A stretch of DNA of 64,000 nt from NCBI RefSeq assembly GCF_030137545.1, contig NZ_JARUVL010000005.1:37232-101231 (forward strand), written 5' to 3'. The notes under the pieces were generated by a model. The model ran no database searches. It saw only the letters and a program-made list of their open reading frames with translations, and was not told where the DNA came from. Made by a program: the position numbers and the translations under genes. The stretch comes from Virgibacillus sp. LDC-1. Its GTDB lineage: Bacteria; Bacillota; Bacilli; Bacillales; Amphibacillaceae. Below are positions 29,618-38,257 of this stretch, piece after piece. Numbering within the stretch: the first letter of the stretch is position 1; the number at the start of each line of letters is the position of its first letter.

Positions 29618-29686
29618 GGGTGATTCTTGATCGAGTTGGGGGCTTTTCTCGCTCAAGTTGGGTGATTCTTGATCGAGTTGGGGGCT
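29618..29686 (+). repeat. Two tandem copies of a 27-bp direct repeat
   Basis: Identical 27-bp units (29618-29644 and 29660-29686) contain GATTCTTGATCGAGTTGGGGG. They are 42 nt apart start to start, and each is followed by CTCGCTCAA, which can pair with the unit's TTGATCGAG/TTG part. The repeats lie in the otherwise gene-free stretch 29455-29763 between the acyltransferase and Ku genes. They are GC-richer than their surroundings. The rest of the stretch holds only the Ku terminator. Confidence 0.8.
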
Positions 29687-29724
29687 CCTCGCTCAATAAG
29701 CGGAGTTGTCGCTGTCCACACTAC

Positions 29725-29763
29725 AGTAAAAGAGCTTCCAATGATGATTGGAAACTCTGCTTT
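29725..29763 (-). terminator. Terminator after the Ku gene
   Basis: On the minus strand AGAGTTTCCAAT and ATTGGAAGCTCT pair around CATC and are followed by TTTTA. It lies immediately past the Ku stop. Confidence 0.75.
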
Positions 29764-30600
29764 TTATCCTTCTGCTGTTTTTCGTTTCGTTTTTCGTTTG
29801 GGTTGTCTCGGCTTCGGCTTTTCTTTCTTAGCCTTTTCTAACGATGCCTGTAATGCTTCCATGAGATCGGTAACATTATTTGGTGTTGGGGCTTTTTCGT
29901 TCGCAACTACTGTTTGCGCATTACCTTTGCGATTTTCAATTAAATCTAGTACTGCTGTTCGATATTCATCCTTATAATTTTCTGGATTAAATTCAGTTGT
30001 TAGCTGATCAATGAGCATTTTTGCAGTCTCGAGTTCTTTTTTTCCTGTCTCCACCTCTTCGGGAACATTTGGTACATCTAGCACGTTGCGCACTTCATCT
30101 GGGTAGTGGATCGTTTCAGCAACTAATGTGTTTTGGTATACACGAATCACCGCAAGCTGCTCCTTTGCTCGGATAATCATTTTTGCTACACCAATTTTTC
30201 CAGAATCCTTTAACGCTGTTCGCAGCAGTCCATATGCCTTTGTACCTCCCTCGTTTGGTGACAGATAATAGCTTTTTTCGAAGTAAATTGGATCAATTTC
30301 CTCTAACTTAACAAAATCAATTATTTCAACTGCTTTATCTGTTTGCTCTTTGCGTAACGCCTCTAAGTCTTCTTCATCTAAAATAACAAACTTATTTTTA
30401 GCATACTCAAACCCTTTCACTATTTCCTCATTCTTTACTTCTCGATTACAGACTGGACATGTCTTTTCATATTTAATCGGTGTTTGGCATTCTTTATGGA
30501 GCTGTCTAAATTGGACATCTTTGTTTTCTGTAGCCGCGTGCATCTTCACAGGAATATTTACTAGTCCGAAGCTTATTGTACCTTTCCACATCGTGTGCAT
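29764..30600 (-). CDS. ykoV: Bacterial Ku protein, non-homologous end joining
   Basis: This 278-residue homodimeric Ku encircles DNA double-strand ends and recruits LigD. The Ku core begins at MWKGTISFGLVNIPVKMH and includes TPIKYEKTCPVCNREV with a Cys pair, then IDFVKLEEIDPIYFEKSYYL and GKIGVAKMIIRAKEQLAVIR. The C-terminal 25 or so residues are extremely Lys/Arg-rich (KPKPRQPKRKTKRKT), the basic tail known in other bacterial Ku proteins to bind DNA. It is divergent from ligD with a 105-nt shared promoter region, whereas B. subtilis ykoV and ykoU differ in arrangement. NHEJ in these bacteria protects spores, and forespore expression is plausible but not shown here. Confidence 0.95.
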   Translation of the reverse strand: MHTMWKGTISFGLVNIPVKMHAATENKDVQFRQLHKECQTPIKYEKTCPVCNREVKNEEIVKGFEYAKNKFVILDEEDLEALRKEQTDKAVEIIDFVKLEEIDPIYFEKSYYLSPNEGGTKAYGLLRTALKDSGKIGVAKMIIRAKEQLAVIRVYQNTLVAETIHYPDEVRNVLDVPNVPEEVETGKKELETAKMLIDQLTTEFNPENYKDEYRTAVLDLIENRKGNAQTVVANEKAPTPNNVTDLMEALQASLEKAKKEKPKPRQPKRKTKRKTAEG

Positions 30601-30705
30601 CGTGGATCCTCCTTTTTTGCATTAGTTTGCGAAATTCTACTTCTTTTATCCGTTATGGTTATTTTTAAAAAGATACGGCACGATAATAAAAAAGGAGGAA
30701 TCGTC

Positions 30706-32517
30706 ATGCAAATAATGAAGCCAATCACTATCACCGACATTCCGAAAGGCTCTGATTGGTTATACGAGGTGAAGTACGACGGTTTTCGCTGTATCATTTC
30801 CATAGATGACAAGGGAAATAAGATCCGACTTACGAGCAAAAACGGGAAGGACTTATCTAATAATTTTCCGGAGATTGTTAAAGCATGTCAGCAATTTGCT
30901 TTAACAAAAACTACCTCACTCCCCGTTACATTAGATGGCGAACTTGTGATATTAAATCATCCCTTTCAGGCTAATTTTTCACTACTTCAACAACGAGGCA
31001 GACTCAAAAATGAAAAAACTATTTTAGAAAAAGCCCTAAAAAGACCTGCCACCTTCATGGCATTTGATGTGATGGAGCACAAAAAAGTTTGCCTTAAAAA
31101 AGAACCATTACATATGCGTAAAAAACTGCTGTTTCAGCTGCTCCCTAATTCTGAACGAGCGCCCGCTTCTCCGCTTCAACCCGTAATGCCATATGAAGAC
31201 CCAGATACACTATGGAGGTTGATTTTTACTTTCAAAAGTGAAGGGATGATTGCAAAACGAAAGAACAGTTCTTACCAGGCAGGGAAAACACATACAGATT
31301 GGTTTAAAATAAAAAATTGGCGAACGATTTTGGGAACGTTAACACAATATAACCCAGCAAATGGGTACTTTTCCGTCTCCATCGTCAATGGAAAAAAAAC
31401 CGAAGAAATCGGGAAATGCAAGCATGGACTCGATGAAAAATCGTTAGAACTGGTGAAACAGCTATTTTTTGAAAATGGAACAAAGCAGCAAAGCACTTAT
31501 CATCTTCCTCCTGCAATATGTGCATCTATTCATACGCTCGATTTATATAAGCAGGAGCTACGAGAACCAGCATTTGCGCAATTAGAACCGCATACCGATG
31601 CAGCAAAATGTACAAAAGAGCAATTAGCAATTGACATGGTGATGCTTCCTGACTCCATTCAAGTTAATAATACTGATAAAATGTACTGGCCAAAAAAAGG
31701 TTATTCCAAAGCAGAGCTCCTTATTTACATGCGGGAAATTGCGCCTTACATGCTTCCCTTTCTCGCCGATCGAGCACTTACCTTAATTCGTTGTCCAGAT
31801 GGTGTAGAAGCAGCGTATTTCTTTCAGAAGCATTTACCTTCCTATGCCCCTTCTTTTATCGAAAGGCAAGAAGGAACCGAAGAAAAGGTTATTTTATGCC
31901 CTTCGCTAGAGGCTTTAATTTGGTTTGCGAATCATGGGGCAATTGAATTTCATACCCCATTTCAGCGAATAGATTCTCTTTATCCATGTGAAATCGTTTT
32001 TGATTTGGATCCGCCTAGTCGCGATAATTTTGCTTGGGCAATTGAAGCTGCCCTTTTAATCAAACGTTTGATTGATGGTCTTGAATTACATTCTTTTATT
32101 AAAACCTCTGGAAATAAAGGCTTGCAAATTCATATTCCAATTCCTGAAGCAAGCTTAACATACGATGAGACGGCTGTTTTCATACAAGCAATCGCCCAAA
32201 CGATCGTACAAGCAAACCCTGCGATGTTCACAACGGAACGGATGAAACGTAATCGAAACGGACGCCTTTATATTGATTATGTACAGCATGGAAAAGATAA
32301 AACGCTCATCGCGCCATACTCTCCTCGAAAGACGGCGGAAGCAACAGTCGCAACTCCGTTGTTCTGGGAAGAAATCAATAAGAATCTCCGACCAGAGCAA
32401 TTCACCATTAACACGGTTGTTTCCCGCGTTCATGAGTATGGCTGTCCTTTTGCAAACTACCAGGAGGCACAAAGGCATCAAAAAATGGATAAGCTTTTAC
32501 AGCTCATTCAGTGTTAA
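30706..32517 (+). CDS. ligD: ATP-dependent DNA ligase LigD (ligase plus polymerase domains)
   Basis: This 603-residue NHEJ ligase has two domains. Residues about 1-290 are an ATP-dependent ligase with adenylation motif KYDG at Lys23, LDGELVIL, EGMIAKRKNS and WFKIKNW. Residues about 320-600 are an archaeo-eukaryotic-primase type polymerase with the metal-binding pair Asp433/Asp435 in VFDLDPPS and SGNKGLQIHIPI. There is no 3'-phosphoesterase domain, as in B. subtilis YkoU (about 611 residues) and unlike the mycobacterial enzyme. The ATG at 30706 is chosen because AAAGGAGG stands just upstream. The 37-codon N-terminal extension in the open frame overlaps the Ku gene start and is rejected. Confidence 0.95.
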   Translation: MQIMKPITITDIPKGSDWLYEVKYDGFRCIISIDDKGNKIRLTSKNGKDLSNNFPEIVKACQQFALTKTTSLPVTLDGELVILNHPFQANFSLLQQRGRLKNEKTILEKALKRPATFMAFDVMEHKKVCLKKEPLHMRKKLLFQLLPNSERAPASPLQPVMPYEDPDTLWRLIFTFKSEGMIAKRKNSSYQAGKTHTDWFKIKNWRTILGTLTQYNPANGYFSVSIVNGKKTEEIGKCKHGLDEKSLELVKQLFFENGTKQQSTYHLPPAICASIHTLDLYKQELREPAFAQLEPHTDAAKCTKEQLAIDMVMLPDSIQVNNTDKMYWPKKGYSKAELLIYMREIAPYMLPFLADRALTLIRCPDGVEAAYFFQKHLPSYAPSFIERQEGTEEKVILCPSLEALIWFANHGAIEFHTPFQRIDSLYPCEIVFDLDPPSRDNFAWAIEAALLIKRLIDGLELHSFIKTSGNKGLQIHIPIPEASLTYDETAVFIQAIAQTIVQANPAMFTTERMKRNRNGRLYIDYVQHGKDKTLIAPYSPRKTAEATVATPLFWEEINKNLRPEQFTINTVVSRVHEYGCPFANYQEAQRHQKMDKLLQLIQC

Positions 32518-32525
32518 TTTTATGC

Positions 32526-32556
32526 AAAGAGAAAACCGCCCCATGATGGAGCGGCC
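32526..32556 (-). terminator. Terminator after the cystine transporter gene
   Basis: On the minus strand CCGCTCCA and TGGGGCGG form an 8-bp stem with a 3-nt loop, followed by TTTTCTCTTTG. It is shared with convergent ligD by position. Confidence 0.7.
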
Positions 32557-32561
32557 TTCTT

Positions 32562-33959
32562 CTATAATGAAACATTTTCTTCAATTGCATTCTTATCTTG
32601 AAAAGTCTTTATATTAAGCTTTCCTAAAATCCGCGCAGTTAATGTTCCTGCTACCATGCTATCGTTAACGTTAACAGCGGTTCTACCCATATCAATCAAT
32701 GCTTCAATAGAAATGAGTAAGCCGGCAAGGGCAACCGGAAGTCCCATAGATGAAAGCACGATTAACGCAGCAAAGGTAGCTCCTCCACCTACACCGGCAA
32801 CCCCAAATGAGCTTATCCCGATTATCAAGACAAGTTTAATAAGAAATTCCGGGGTAAATGGATCAATACCAACCGTTGGCGCGATCATGACTGCAAGCAT
32901 CGCCGGGTACATACCAGCACACCCATTTTGACCAATAGTTGCACCAAACGAAGCAGCCATATTCGCTATACCAGAATCTACACCTAATGAATTCTTTTGG
33001 GCTTGAATATTCAGTGGAATTGTTCCAGCACTAGATCGGGATGTAAAGGCAAATCCGAGCACTGGTATAACCTTACGAAGGTAAGTTAACGGATTTAAAC
33101 CAAATCCAGCAATTAATAATAGATGGAAAACAAAAATTACAAGTAACGCAACATAGGATGCAAGAACAAATTTCCCTAATTCCATGATTCCAGCAACATC
33201 TGTATTCGCAACAGTGTTAGCCATTAAAGCTAAAATACCAAATGGTGTTAAACGCAGAACTAATGTTACAATTCGCATGACAACCGCATAGAATGCATTG
33301 ACGATTTTCGTAAACATCTCCGCCTGCTCCGGATTTTTTCTCCGCAGGCCAAGTACTGCAATTCCAACAATCATTGAAAAGATAACGACAGCGATAACGG
33401 ATGTAGAGCGCTGGCCAGTCATATCTAAAAAGATATTAGATGGAATAAAACTGACAATTTTTTGCGGAGTGGATAAGTTTTCAACCTCACCGAGCTTTTC
33501 CTCTAGCAAAAGGCCTCGATCTGTTTCTGCATGACCTGCTTCAATTTGCTCAGCATTTAAATCAAATAATGCTGCAGCACCAATTCCAATTAAAGCTGCA
33601 ACCATTGCTGTTGAGACTAAAATTCCTATAATCCACGCAGAAATTTTACCTAGCTCAGATGATTTTTCTAAGTTAATGATCGATTGAATAATCGACACCA
33701 TTACTAATGGAACAACAATCATCATCAATAAACTGACATAGCCTCTTCCAACAATGTTATACCAATCCGTTGTTTGCGTTAGAATGTCCGAGCCAGTTCC
33801 ATAAATTGCTTGTAGCGCAGCACCTAATAGTATACCTGCTCCAAGGCCCGTGAAAACCCGCTTTGTAAATGAAAGATGCTTTCTTTGCATCCAAATAATG
33901 ATACCGATAATAGCTAGTAAAGCGAGAATATTAACGGTTATTAACATGCTATTCATCAT
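32562..33959 (-). CDS. tcyP: L-cystine:Na+/H+ symporter TcyP
   Basis: This 465-residue member of the dicarboxylate/amino acid:cation symporter family imports L-cystine. The layout matches B. subtilis TcyP (YhcL): a first helix followed by GAGILLGAALQAIYGTG, MMIVVPLVMVSIIQSIINL, a polar loop, FAFTSRSSAGTIPLNIQAQ (hairpin-1 serine-rich motif), GATIGQNGCAGMYPAM, and INVNDS-like AVNVNDSMVAG near the C-terminus. GAGGGT precedes the ATG. A strong inverted repeat overlaps the probable promoter start region, consistent with cysteine-metabolism control (CymR) known for tcyP in B. subtilis. Confidence 0.9.
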   Translation of the reverse strand: MMNSMLITVNILALLAIIGIIIWMQRKHLSFTKRVFTGLGAGILLGAALQAIYGTGSDILTQTTDWYNIVGRGYVSLLMMIVVPLVMVSIIQSIINLEKSSELGKISAWIIGILVSTAMVAALIGIGAAALFDLNAEQIEAGHAETDRGLLLEEKLGEVENLSTPQKIVSFIPSNIFLDMTGQRSTSVIAVVIFSMIVGIAVLGLRRKNPEQAEMFTKIVNAFYAVVMRIVTLVLRLTPFGILALMANTVANTDVAGIMELGKFVLASYVALLVIFVFHLLLIAGFGLNPLTYLRKVIPVLGFAFTSRSSAGTIPLNIQAQKNSLGVDSGIANMAASFGATIGQNGCAGMYPAMLAVMIAPTVGIDPFTPEFLIKLVLIIGISSFGVAGVGGGATFAALIVLSSMGLPVALAGLLISIEALIDMGRTAVNVNDSMVAGTLTARILGKLNIKTFQDKNAIEENVSL

Positions 33960-34030
33960 TGAACCCTCCTATTGTGACACTTATTTTTCTTCATAATATG
34001 CAATTCATACTTGCTTGTGCCAATACAAAT

Positions 34031-34091
34031 CATATAATTCCTATAAAAATAGTATGAATTATATGTTACTAAGCATCAAAGGGATTGTCAA
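34031..34091 (-). promoter_or_regulatory. tcyP promoter and inverted-repeat operator (candidate CymR site)
   Basis: On the minus strand TTGACA (34086-34091), a 17-nt spacer and TAACAT (34063-34068) form a promoter. Directly overlapping its start region is a perfect 10-bp inverted repeat, CATATAATTC (34031-34040) and GAATTATATG (34056-34065). The repeat has an inner CTAT/ATAG pair. The AT-rich AATTCCTAT...GAATT form recalls CymR boxes of cysteine genes, as I remember them. The rest of the 333-nt gap (33960-34292) holds a weak hairpin at 34202-34228 that may end the OsmC-like transcript. Confidence 0.6.
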
Positions 34092-34292
34092 CGGAAAAGT
34101 TTGCATTGTATTTTTAGATGAAGGTTGTTTAATCTTTTGGGTGTATATAAACCAGTGAAACGGAGCAGTGCTACTAAAAACGTTATTACTTCAAACAAGC
34201 TCTCCACCTTTCTGTATAAAGGACGGAGGTGTTCTTCCCCACCCCCTAACTACTTTTCATGGTATGTAATGATGGAATAGCAGTAGCTCACC

Positions 34293-34733
34293 TTATTGTA
34301 TAGAAGGCTGTAACTCAATTTCCACATTCCCTCGTAAAGCCTTCGATATCATACAGGCTTCCTCTGCCTTATAGATTAATTTTTCTAGTTGCTTGTAATC
34401 AGCCTTCGTTGCATGTTGAAGTAAGGATACGGTTGGACGATGAATCAGCTTCTTATACGTAAAAACTCCTGCTGTCACATCAACGATTCCTTCTGATTGC
34501 ATTTGCATTTTGTCCAATGGAAGCTTAGCTCTTTCAATCATCGCGGCCAACGTGATGATGTAACATGTTGCAGCTGCTCCAAGAAGCATTTCATCCGGAT
34601 TTGTTCCAATACCTGGTCCATCCATTTCAGGTGGAATAGAAATTTTTGTTCTTAAATTTTGAGCTTCAATATAGCCATCACTGTTTCTTCCACCAGGCCA
34701 GGTTGTTTGTAAATGAAATACGTGCTCTGCCAT
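34293..34733 (-). CDS. OsmC/Ohr family peroxiredoxin-like protein
   Basis: This 146-residue protein of the OsmC superfamily has two recognisable cysteine-containing helices: LLGAAATCYIITLAAMIERA (first Cys near residue 60) and KAEEACMISKALRGN (second Cys near 125). These are the pair that in Ohr/OsmC enzymes reduces organic hydroperoxides with thiol help. MDGPGIGTNPDEMLL is the family's loop before the first cysteine helix. The start MAEHVFHLQTTWPGG at 34733 is favoured by family length and by GGGGGC about eight bases upstream. The longer frame overlaps chrA. It follows chrA on the same strand, so an oxidant- or chromate-related role is possible but inferred. Confidence 0.82.
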   Translation of the reverse strand: MAEHVFHLQTTWPGGRNSDGYIEAQNLRTKISIPPEMDGPGIGTNPDEMLLGAAATCYIITLAAMIERAKLPLDKMQMQSEGIVDVTAGVFTYKKLIHRPTVSLLQHATKADYKQLEKLIYKAEEACMISKALRGNVEIELQPSIQ

Positions 34734-34767
34734 ATATTTCGCCCCCATTAGGTTAAAGTGATATATC

Positions 34768-35943
34768 TCATAGGTATGGAAGAAATTGTCCAATGCTAAC
34801 ACCAATGACTACAACGAGCCAGGCTGGAACTCGCCAAAACTGAAGCAATGCAAATAAAAGGATTGCTAATGCGAATTGAGCTCCCCCTGTAATTGCGCTT
34901 GTGAATACGGGATTGAAGAAAGCTGCAAGTAAAATACCAACAACACTAGCATTCACACCCATAAGCATTCCTTGGACACGCTTTTTCGTGCGTAATGTAC
35001 TTAAAAACGGCAATGTTCCAATTATGAGTAAAAATGACGGTAAGAAAATGGCCACAGTGGCAATAACCGCTCCAGTAACTCCTTCAAGCATCATTCCTAA
35101 ATAGCTAGCAAAGGTAAATAATGGACCAGGTACAGCCTGCACCATTCCATAGCCTGCTAAAAATTGATCTCCTGTTAACAAACCTGTCGGAACAATTTCT
35201 TGTTCTAATAATGGAAGGACTACATGCCCACCACCAAATACAAGTGAGCCAACTCGAAAAAACATATCAAACAATTGAATATTACTGTTTGAAACGTACT
35301 GGGCAACAATCGGTAAAACAACAAGCAACAGCACAAAAACACCTAAAGCAGCAACACTCAGCTTTTTAGAGATGGACACGGTAAACGGAACAAGTCTTGC
35401 CTCTACTTCGCTTCTAAACAATAGCGCACCTAAAAGCCCCGCAGCTATAATGACTCCAATTTGAACGATTGTTGATGCGTATAGAAGCATGACAGCTGCT
35501 GCTCCAATAGCAATCGCAATTCGTGGTTTATCTGGCGTCAGCTTCTTTCCTAAACCGAGTACAGCATGAGCAACTACTGCAACGGCAACTATTTTTAGAC
35601 TCGTAATCCAGGTGGGCTCCCCAACCGTCGTTGCTTGAAAAAGCATTGCAAACAGCATGAGAACAATAACAGATGGTATCGTAAATCCGAACCAAGATAC
35701 AATACCTCCAATTAATCCCCCTCGAACCATACCAATCGCTATCCCTACCTGACTACTCGCTGGACCAGGCAAAAACTGACATAGAGCAATAATATCAGCG
35801 TATGTTTTTTCATCAATCCACTTTCGTTTGTCAATGTATTCATTTTTAAAAAATCCAAGATGGGCAACAGGACCACCGAACGAAGTGCATCCTAGCTTCA
35901 ACGAAACACGTAATATTTCTAAAATAGAGTGTGTTGCTTTCAT
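34768..35943 (-). CDS. chrA: Chromate transporter ChrA (long form)
   Basis: This 391-residue CHR-superfamily transporter contains two homologous halves. Each half begins with the CHR motif: residues about 15-60 (TSFGGPVAHLGFFKNEYIDKR, then CQFLPGPASSQVG) and residues about 230-275 (VGSLVFGGGHVVLPLLEQE, then MVQAVPGPLFTFASYLG). About ten membrane helices are predicted. Family members export chromate or act as anion transporters in chromate-naive organisms. The OsmC-like gene lies 34 nt downstream on the same strand. AGGAGGATCTA precedes the ATG. True chromate transport is not provable from sequence. Confidence 0.93.
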   Translation of the reverse strand: MKATHSILEILRVSLKLGCTSFGGPVAHLGFFKNEYIDKRKWIDEKTYADIIALCQFLPGPASSQVGIAIGMVRGGLIGGIVSWFGFTIPSVIVLMLFAMLFQATTVGEPTWITSLKIVAVAVVAHAVLGLGKKLTPDKPRIAIAIGAAAVMLLYASTIVQIGVIIAAGLLGALLFRSEVEARLVPFTVSISKKLSVAALGVFVLLLVVLPIVAQYVSNSNIQLFDMFFRVGSLVFGGGHVVLPLLEQEIVPTGLLTGDQFLAGYGMVQAVPGPLFTFASYLGMMLEGVTGAVIATVAIFLPSFLLIIGTLPFLSTLRTKKRVQGMLMGVNASVVGILLAAFFNPVFTSAITGGAQFALAILLFALLQFWRVPAWLVVVIGVSIGQFLPYL

Positions 35944-36089
35944 TAGATCCTCCTAAAGAACATATTCTATATTAAAATAACATAATCCAATCTGTCATTC
36001 AGCGAATTTACGAACTTTTTACAATTTAACGAAACGATTCACCCGATTAATTCGTAGTAAAAAAAGAAAAGCTTTTTAGGAGGATGCCC

Positions 36090-36881
36090 ATGTTTGAAGA
36101 AATGAAGATTCACACCTTTTTAATTGCGGGTGTGCTATTAACCTTTGCACTAAGTATACTCGCACTTTTTACTAGTGAAACGACCTTTCTTCTCCTTTTC
36201 TCTTATTCGATTCTTGGATTTTTTCCAATTATATGGGTTGGCATGCAATTAAAAAAACAACAAAAACGGTTCACGGACATCATGACCTTTCATTCAATGA
36301 AAGACGTTTTTCCAATGCTCATCTATATAACGATTGTACTGTTTTTCTTTTCATTAGGTGCTTTTTGGTTAATGAATTATGGATTATCCTTTATTTTTCC
36401 TAGTGTTGTGGATTATTTCTTACAAGAAATAGATATATTTCCAAATGAAACGGTTCCATTTGTTCTCACTGCGCTTTATATTAGCATTCTTGGTCCAATC
36501 GCAGAGGAATTTATTTTTAGGGGCATTCTTTTTAAACGACTAAGCGCCAAATACAATTTAATTGTTGGAATTATTGTCGCAAATGTTCTGTTCGGTATTT
36601 TACATACAGATATTATCGGAGCTTTTATGTTTGGCTTTGTCTTATCTCTTATCTATCAAAAGACCGGGAACTTATTACTGCCCATTATGGTACATATTTT
36701 AAATAACGGATTTATTACTGTCTTAGCGTTGATTGATCCACCAATTCCAGCCTTTGTAGATTATCGTACCATTGAAGAAGTACATGCTACCATGCTTCCT
36801 AACTTAATGATGTTACTGATTGCAACTTCTTTACTCATTTCCTTTATTCGAAAAAACAAAGCAGTATTAACGAACCATTGA
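36090..36881 (+). CDS. CPBP family intramembrane metalloprotease
   Basis: This 263-residue multi-pass protein of the CAAX-protease/bacteriocin-processing (CPBP, Abi) family has the EExxxR motif in PIAEEFIFRGILFKRL, and downstream FGILHTD and HILNN histidine motifs complete the metal site. The second ATG (36090) is chosen over one two codons earlier because AGGAGG is six bases upstream of it and abuts the first. Seven or eight membrane segments are visible. The gene ends 14 nt before the DUF4003 gene, so the pair is probably one operon. The substrate is unknown. Confidence 0.9.
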   Translation: MFEEMKIHTFLIAGVLLTFALSILALFTSETTFLLLFSYSILGFFPIIWVGMQLKKQQKRFTDIMTFHSMKDVFPMLIYITIVLFFFSLGAFWLMNYGLSFIFPSVVDYFLQEIDIFPNETVPFVLTALYISILGPIAEEFIFRGILFKRLSAKYNLIVGIIVANVLFGILHTDIIGAFMFGFVLSLIYQKTGNLLLPIMVHILNNGFITVLALIDPPIPAFVDYRTIEEVHATMLPNLMMLLIATSLLISFIRKNKAVLTNH

Positions 36882-36895
36882 AAGGAGAATAAATA

Positions 36896-37879
36896 ATGAA
36901 ACTACAAGAACAATTAAATGCGTGTACATTGATTTATGAAGAACTAAAAGATGCTTTCCGTTGGAAGGTATCTGACAACAAAATTTTAATGACAATTGCT
37001 TCTATGTATGTATTACATGACAAACCTTTTAATCTGGAACAGTTTAAGAGCCTGGAAAACGCCATAAAGCAGCATGCAGGAATATTTTCCTCGTTACGAT
37101 CCGAGTCTAGGTTTACTACTGCTGCAATGCTCGACGTTCATTTTGAGACAGGTGAGAAGCAGGTGCCTGCGTTATTTGAATTATATGAAGCACTTCTTGA
37201 TGAAGGCTTTAGTAGAGGGATATTCACGTATCTTGCTGCAACCGTTTTACTTACAAAAGCAGTGACAGAAGAAGTTGAACCACGGCAGGTCATCTCAAAA
37301 GCTAAAAAGATATATGATGGAATGAAAGACGAACATATCTTTTTAACCTCGAAGGAAGATTATCCATTAGCAATTTTGCTAGGGTTCGAGACGAAGGATA
37401 GTATTGTTGCTCAGACGGAAACCTATTACCAGGCATTAAGCGAAAGCGGATTTCGTAAAGGAAATGATTTGCAATCTTTAAGCCATATTCTTGCGCTAGG
37501 TTCAGAGGATGATCCAGCTCGGTTAGTCGACCGAACAGTCCAATTATATGACGCGTTTCGTAATTATGGGTTAAAGCGAAAAGCAATGTATTACCCTGCT
37601 ATCGGGATACTTGCCTTACTTCCTCCTGAAGAAGTGAATATGGAAGCAATTGTTCAGCTTTATGAATCCTTTAATCAGAAAAAGGATTTCAAATGGCAAA
37701 AGGACATGAATGTTTTTCTTGCTATCGCTTTTTTTGCAAAGGATAAATTAACCCACATTCATTTAGCAGAAACAAGTATTTATACAACATTAGAGTCTGT
37801 ACTACAAGCACAGCAAATTGCTATGACAACGGCAATAACGAGTGCAGTTGTTTTATCATCTACGAATAATGGGCAATAA
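36896..37879 (+). CDS. DUF4003 family protein
   Basis: This 327-residue soluble, helical protein with repeated two-helix units and no membrane segments is recognisable as the DUF4003 family, whose function is unknown. AAAGGAG precedes the ATG. Internal segments such as ILMTIASMYVLHDKPFNLEQF, VISKAKKIYDGMKDEHIFLTS and RLVDRTVQLYDAFRNYGLKRK look like helical repeats. It is coupled by a 14-nt gap to the CPBP protease gene upstream, which makes it a candidate partner or regulator of it. That link is inference. Confidence 0.85.
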   Translation: MKLQEQLNACTLIYEELKDAFRWKVSDNKILMTIASMYVLHDKPFNLEQFKSLENAIKQHAGIFSSLRSESRFTTAAMLDVHFETGEKQVPALFELYEALLDEGFSRGIFTYLAATVLLTKAVTEEVEPRQVISKAKKIYDGMKDEHIFLTSKEDYPLAILLGFETKDSIVAQTETYYQALSESGFRKGNDLQSLSHILALGSEDDPARLVDRTVQLYDAFRNYGLKRKAMYYPAIGILALLPPEEVNMEAIVQLYESFNQKKDFKWQKDMNVFLAIAFFAKDKLTHIHLAETSIYTTLESVLQAQQIAMTTAITSAVVLSSTNNGQ

Positions 37880-37937
37880 AAGGCTGGATCAAAACTAGCG
37901 TATTTAGCTTAAAACCCTAATTTTTTTAGTGTAATTA

Positions 37938-38110
37938 GAAAATGGGTTCGCTTTCCTCGGGCACGGCCTCAACTAACTCGGAAAAGAAAGTACGCTTTTC
38001 CGAGTGGGTTTTTCGACGTACAGGACGTACTAGCGCAGACGTTGCCACAGGACGTAGCGGTTTTAGTCTGCGTTCCCCTGGTGCTGTTCCCGAAGGAGTC
38101 TCACCCATTT
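37938..38110 (-). repeat. GC-rich dispersed-repeat-like region, copy 4 (composite)
   Basis: This is the most GC-rich stretch in the neighbourhood, starting TGGGTTCGCTTTCCTCGGGC and containing two GACGTAC or GACGTA words (CGACGTACAGGACGTAC and CACAGGACGTAGCGG) and TGTTCCCGAAGGAGTC. The TTCCCG(C/A)AGGAGTC type block is shared with copy 1. It lies in the 378-nt gap after the DUF4003 gene. A 141-codon frame crossing it (37935-38360) has no ribosome site, overlaps the ykoY 3' end in another frame and is not a gene. No transposase remnant is recognisable. Confidence 0.5.
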
Positions 38111-38257
38111 CAACTGCTCGATAATAATTTAATTTATTTTCTTCCATATTTCGTTCGATTATTCGGATGATTTTTTTATATCCTAGCCTCTTGCTTTCAT
38201 CTAGAACTTGTCCAGTCCTACCATAAATGGTCCATACATTAGTAATTCGCTTGGAAT

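Noticed and set aside
29618..29686. Possible CRISPR array
   Set aside because: Only two repeat units, spacing too short for spacers (15 nt), no cas genes nearby.
34202..34228. Hairpin after the OsmC-like gene
   Set aside because: The stem has an internal loop and the following T-run is weak. It is mentioned only in the tcyP operator entry.
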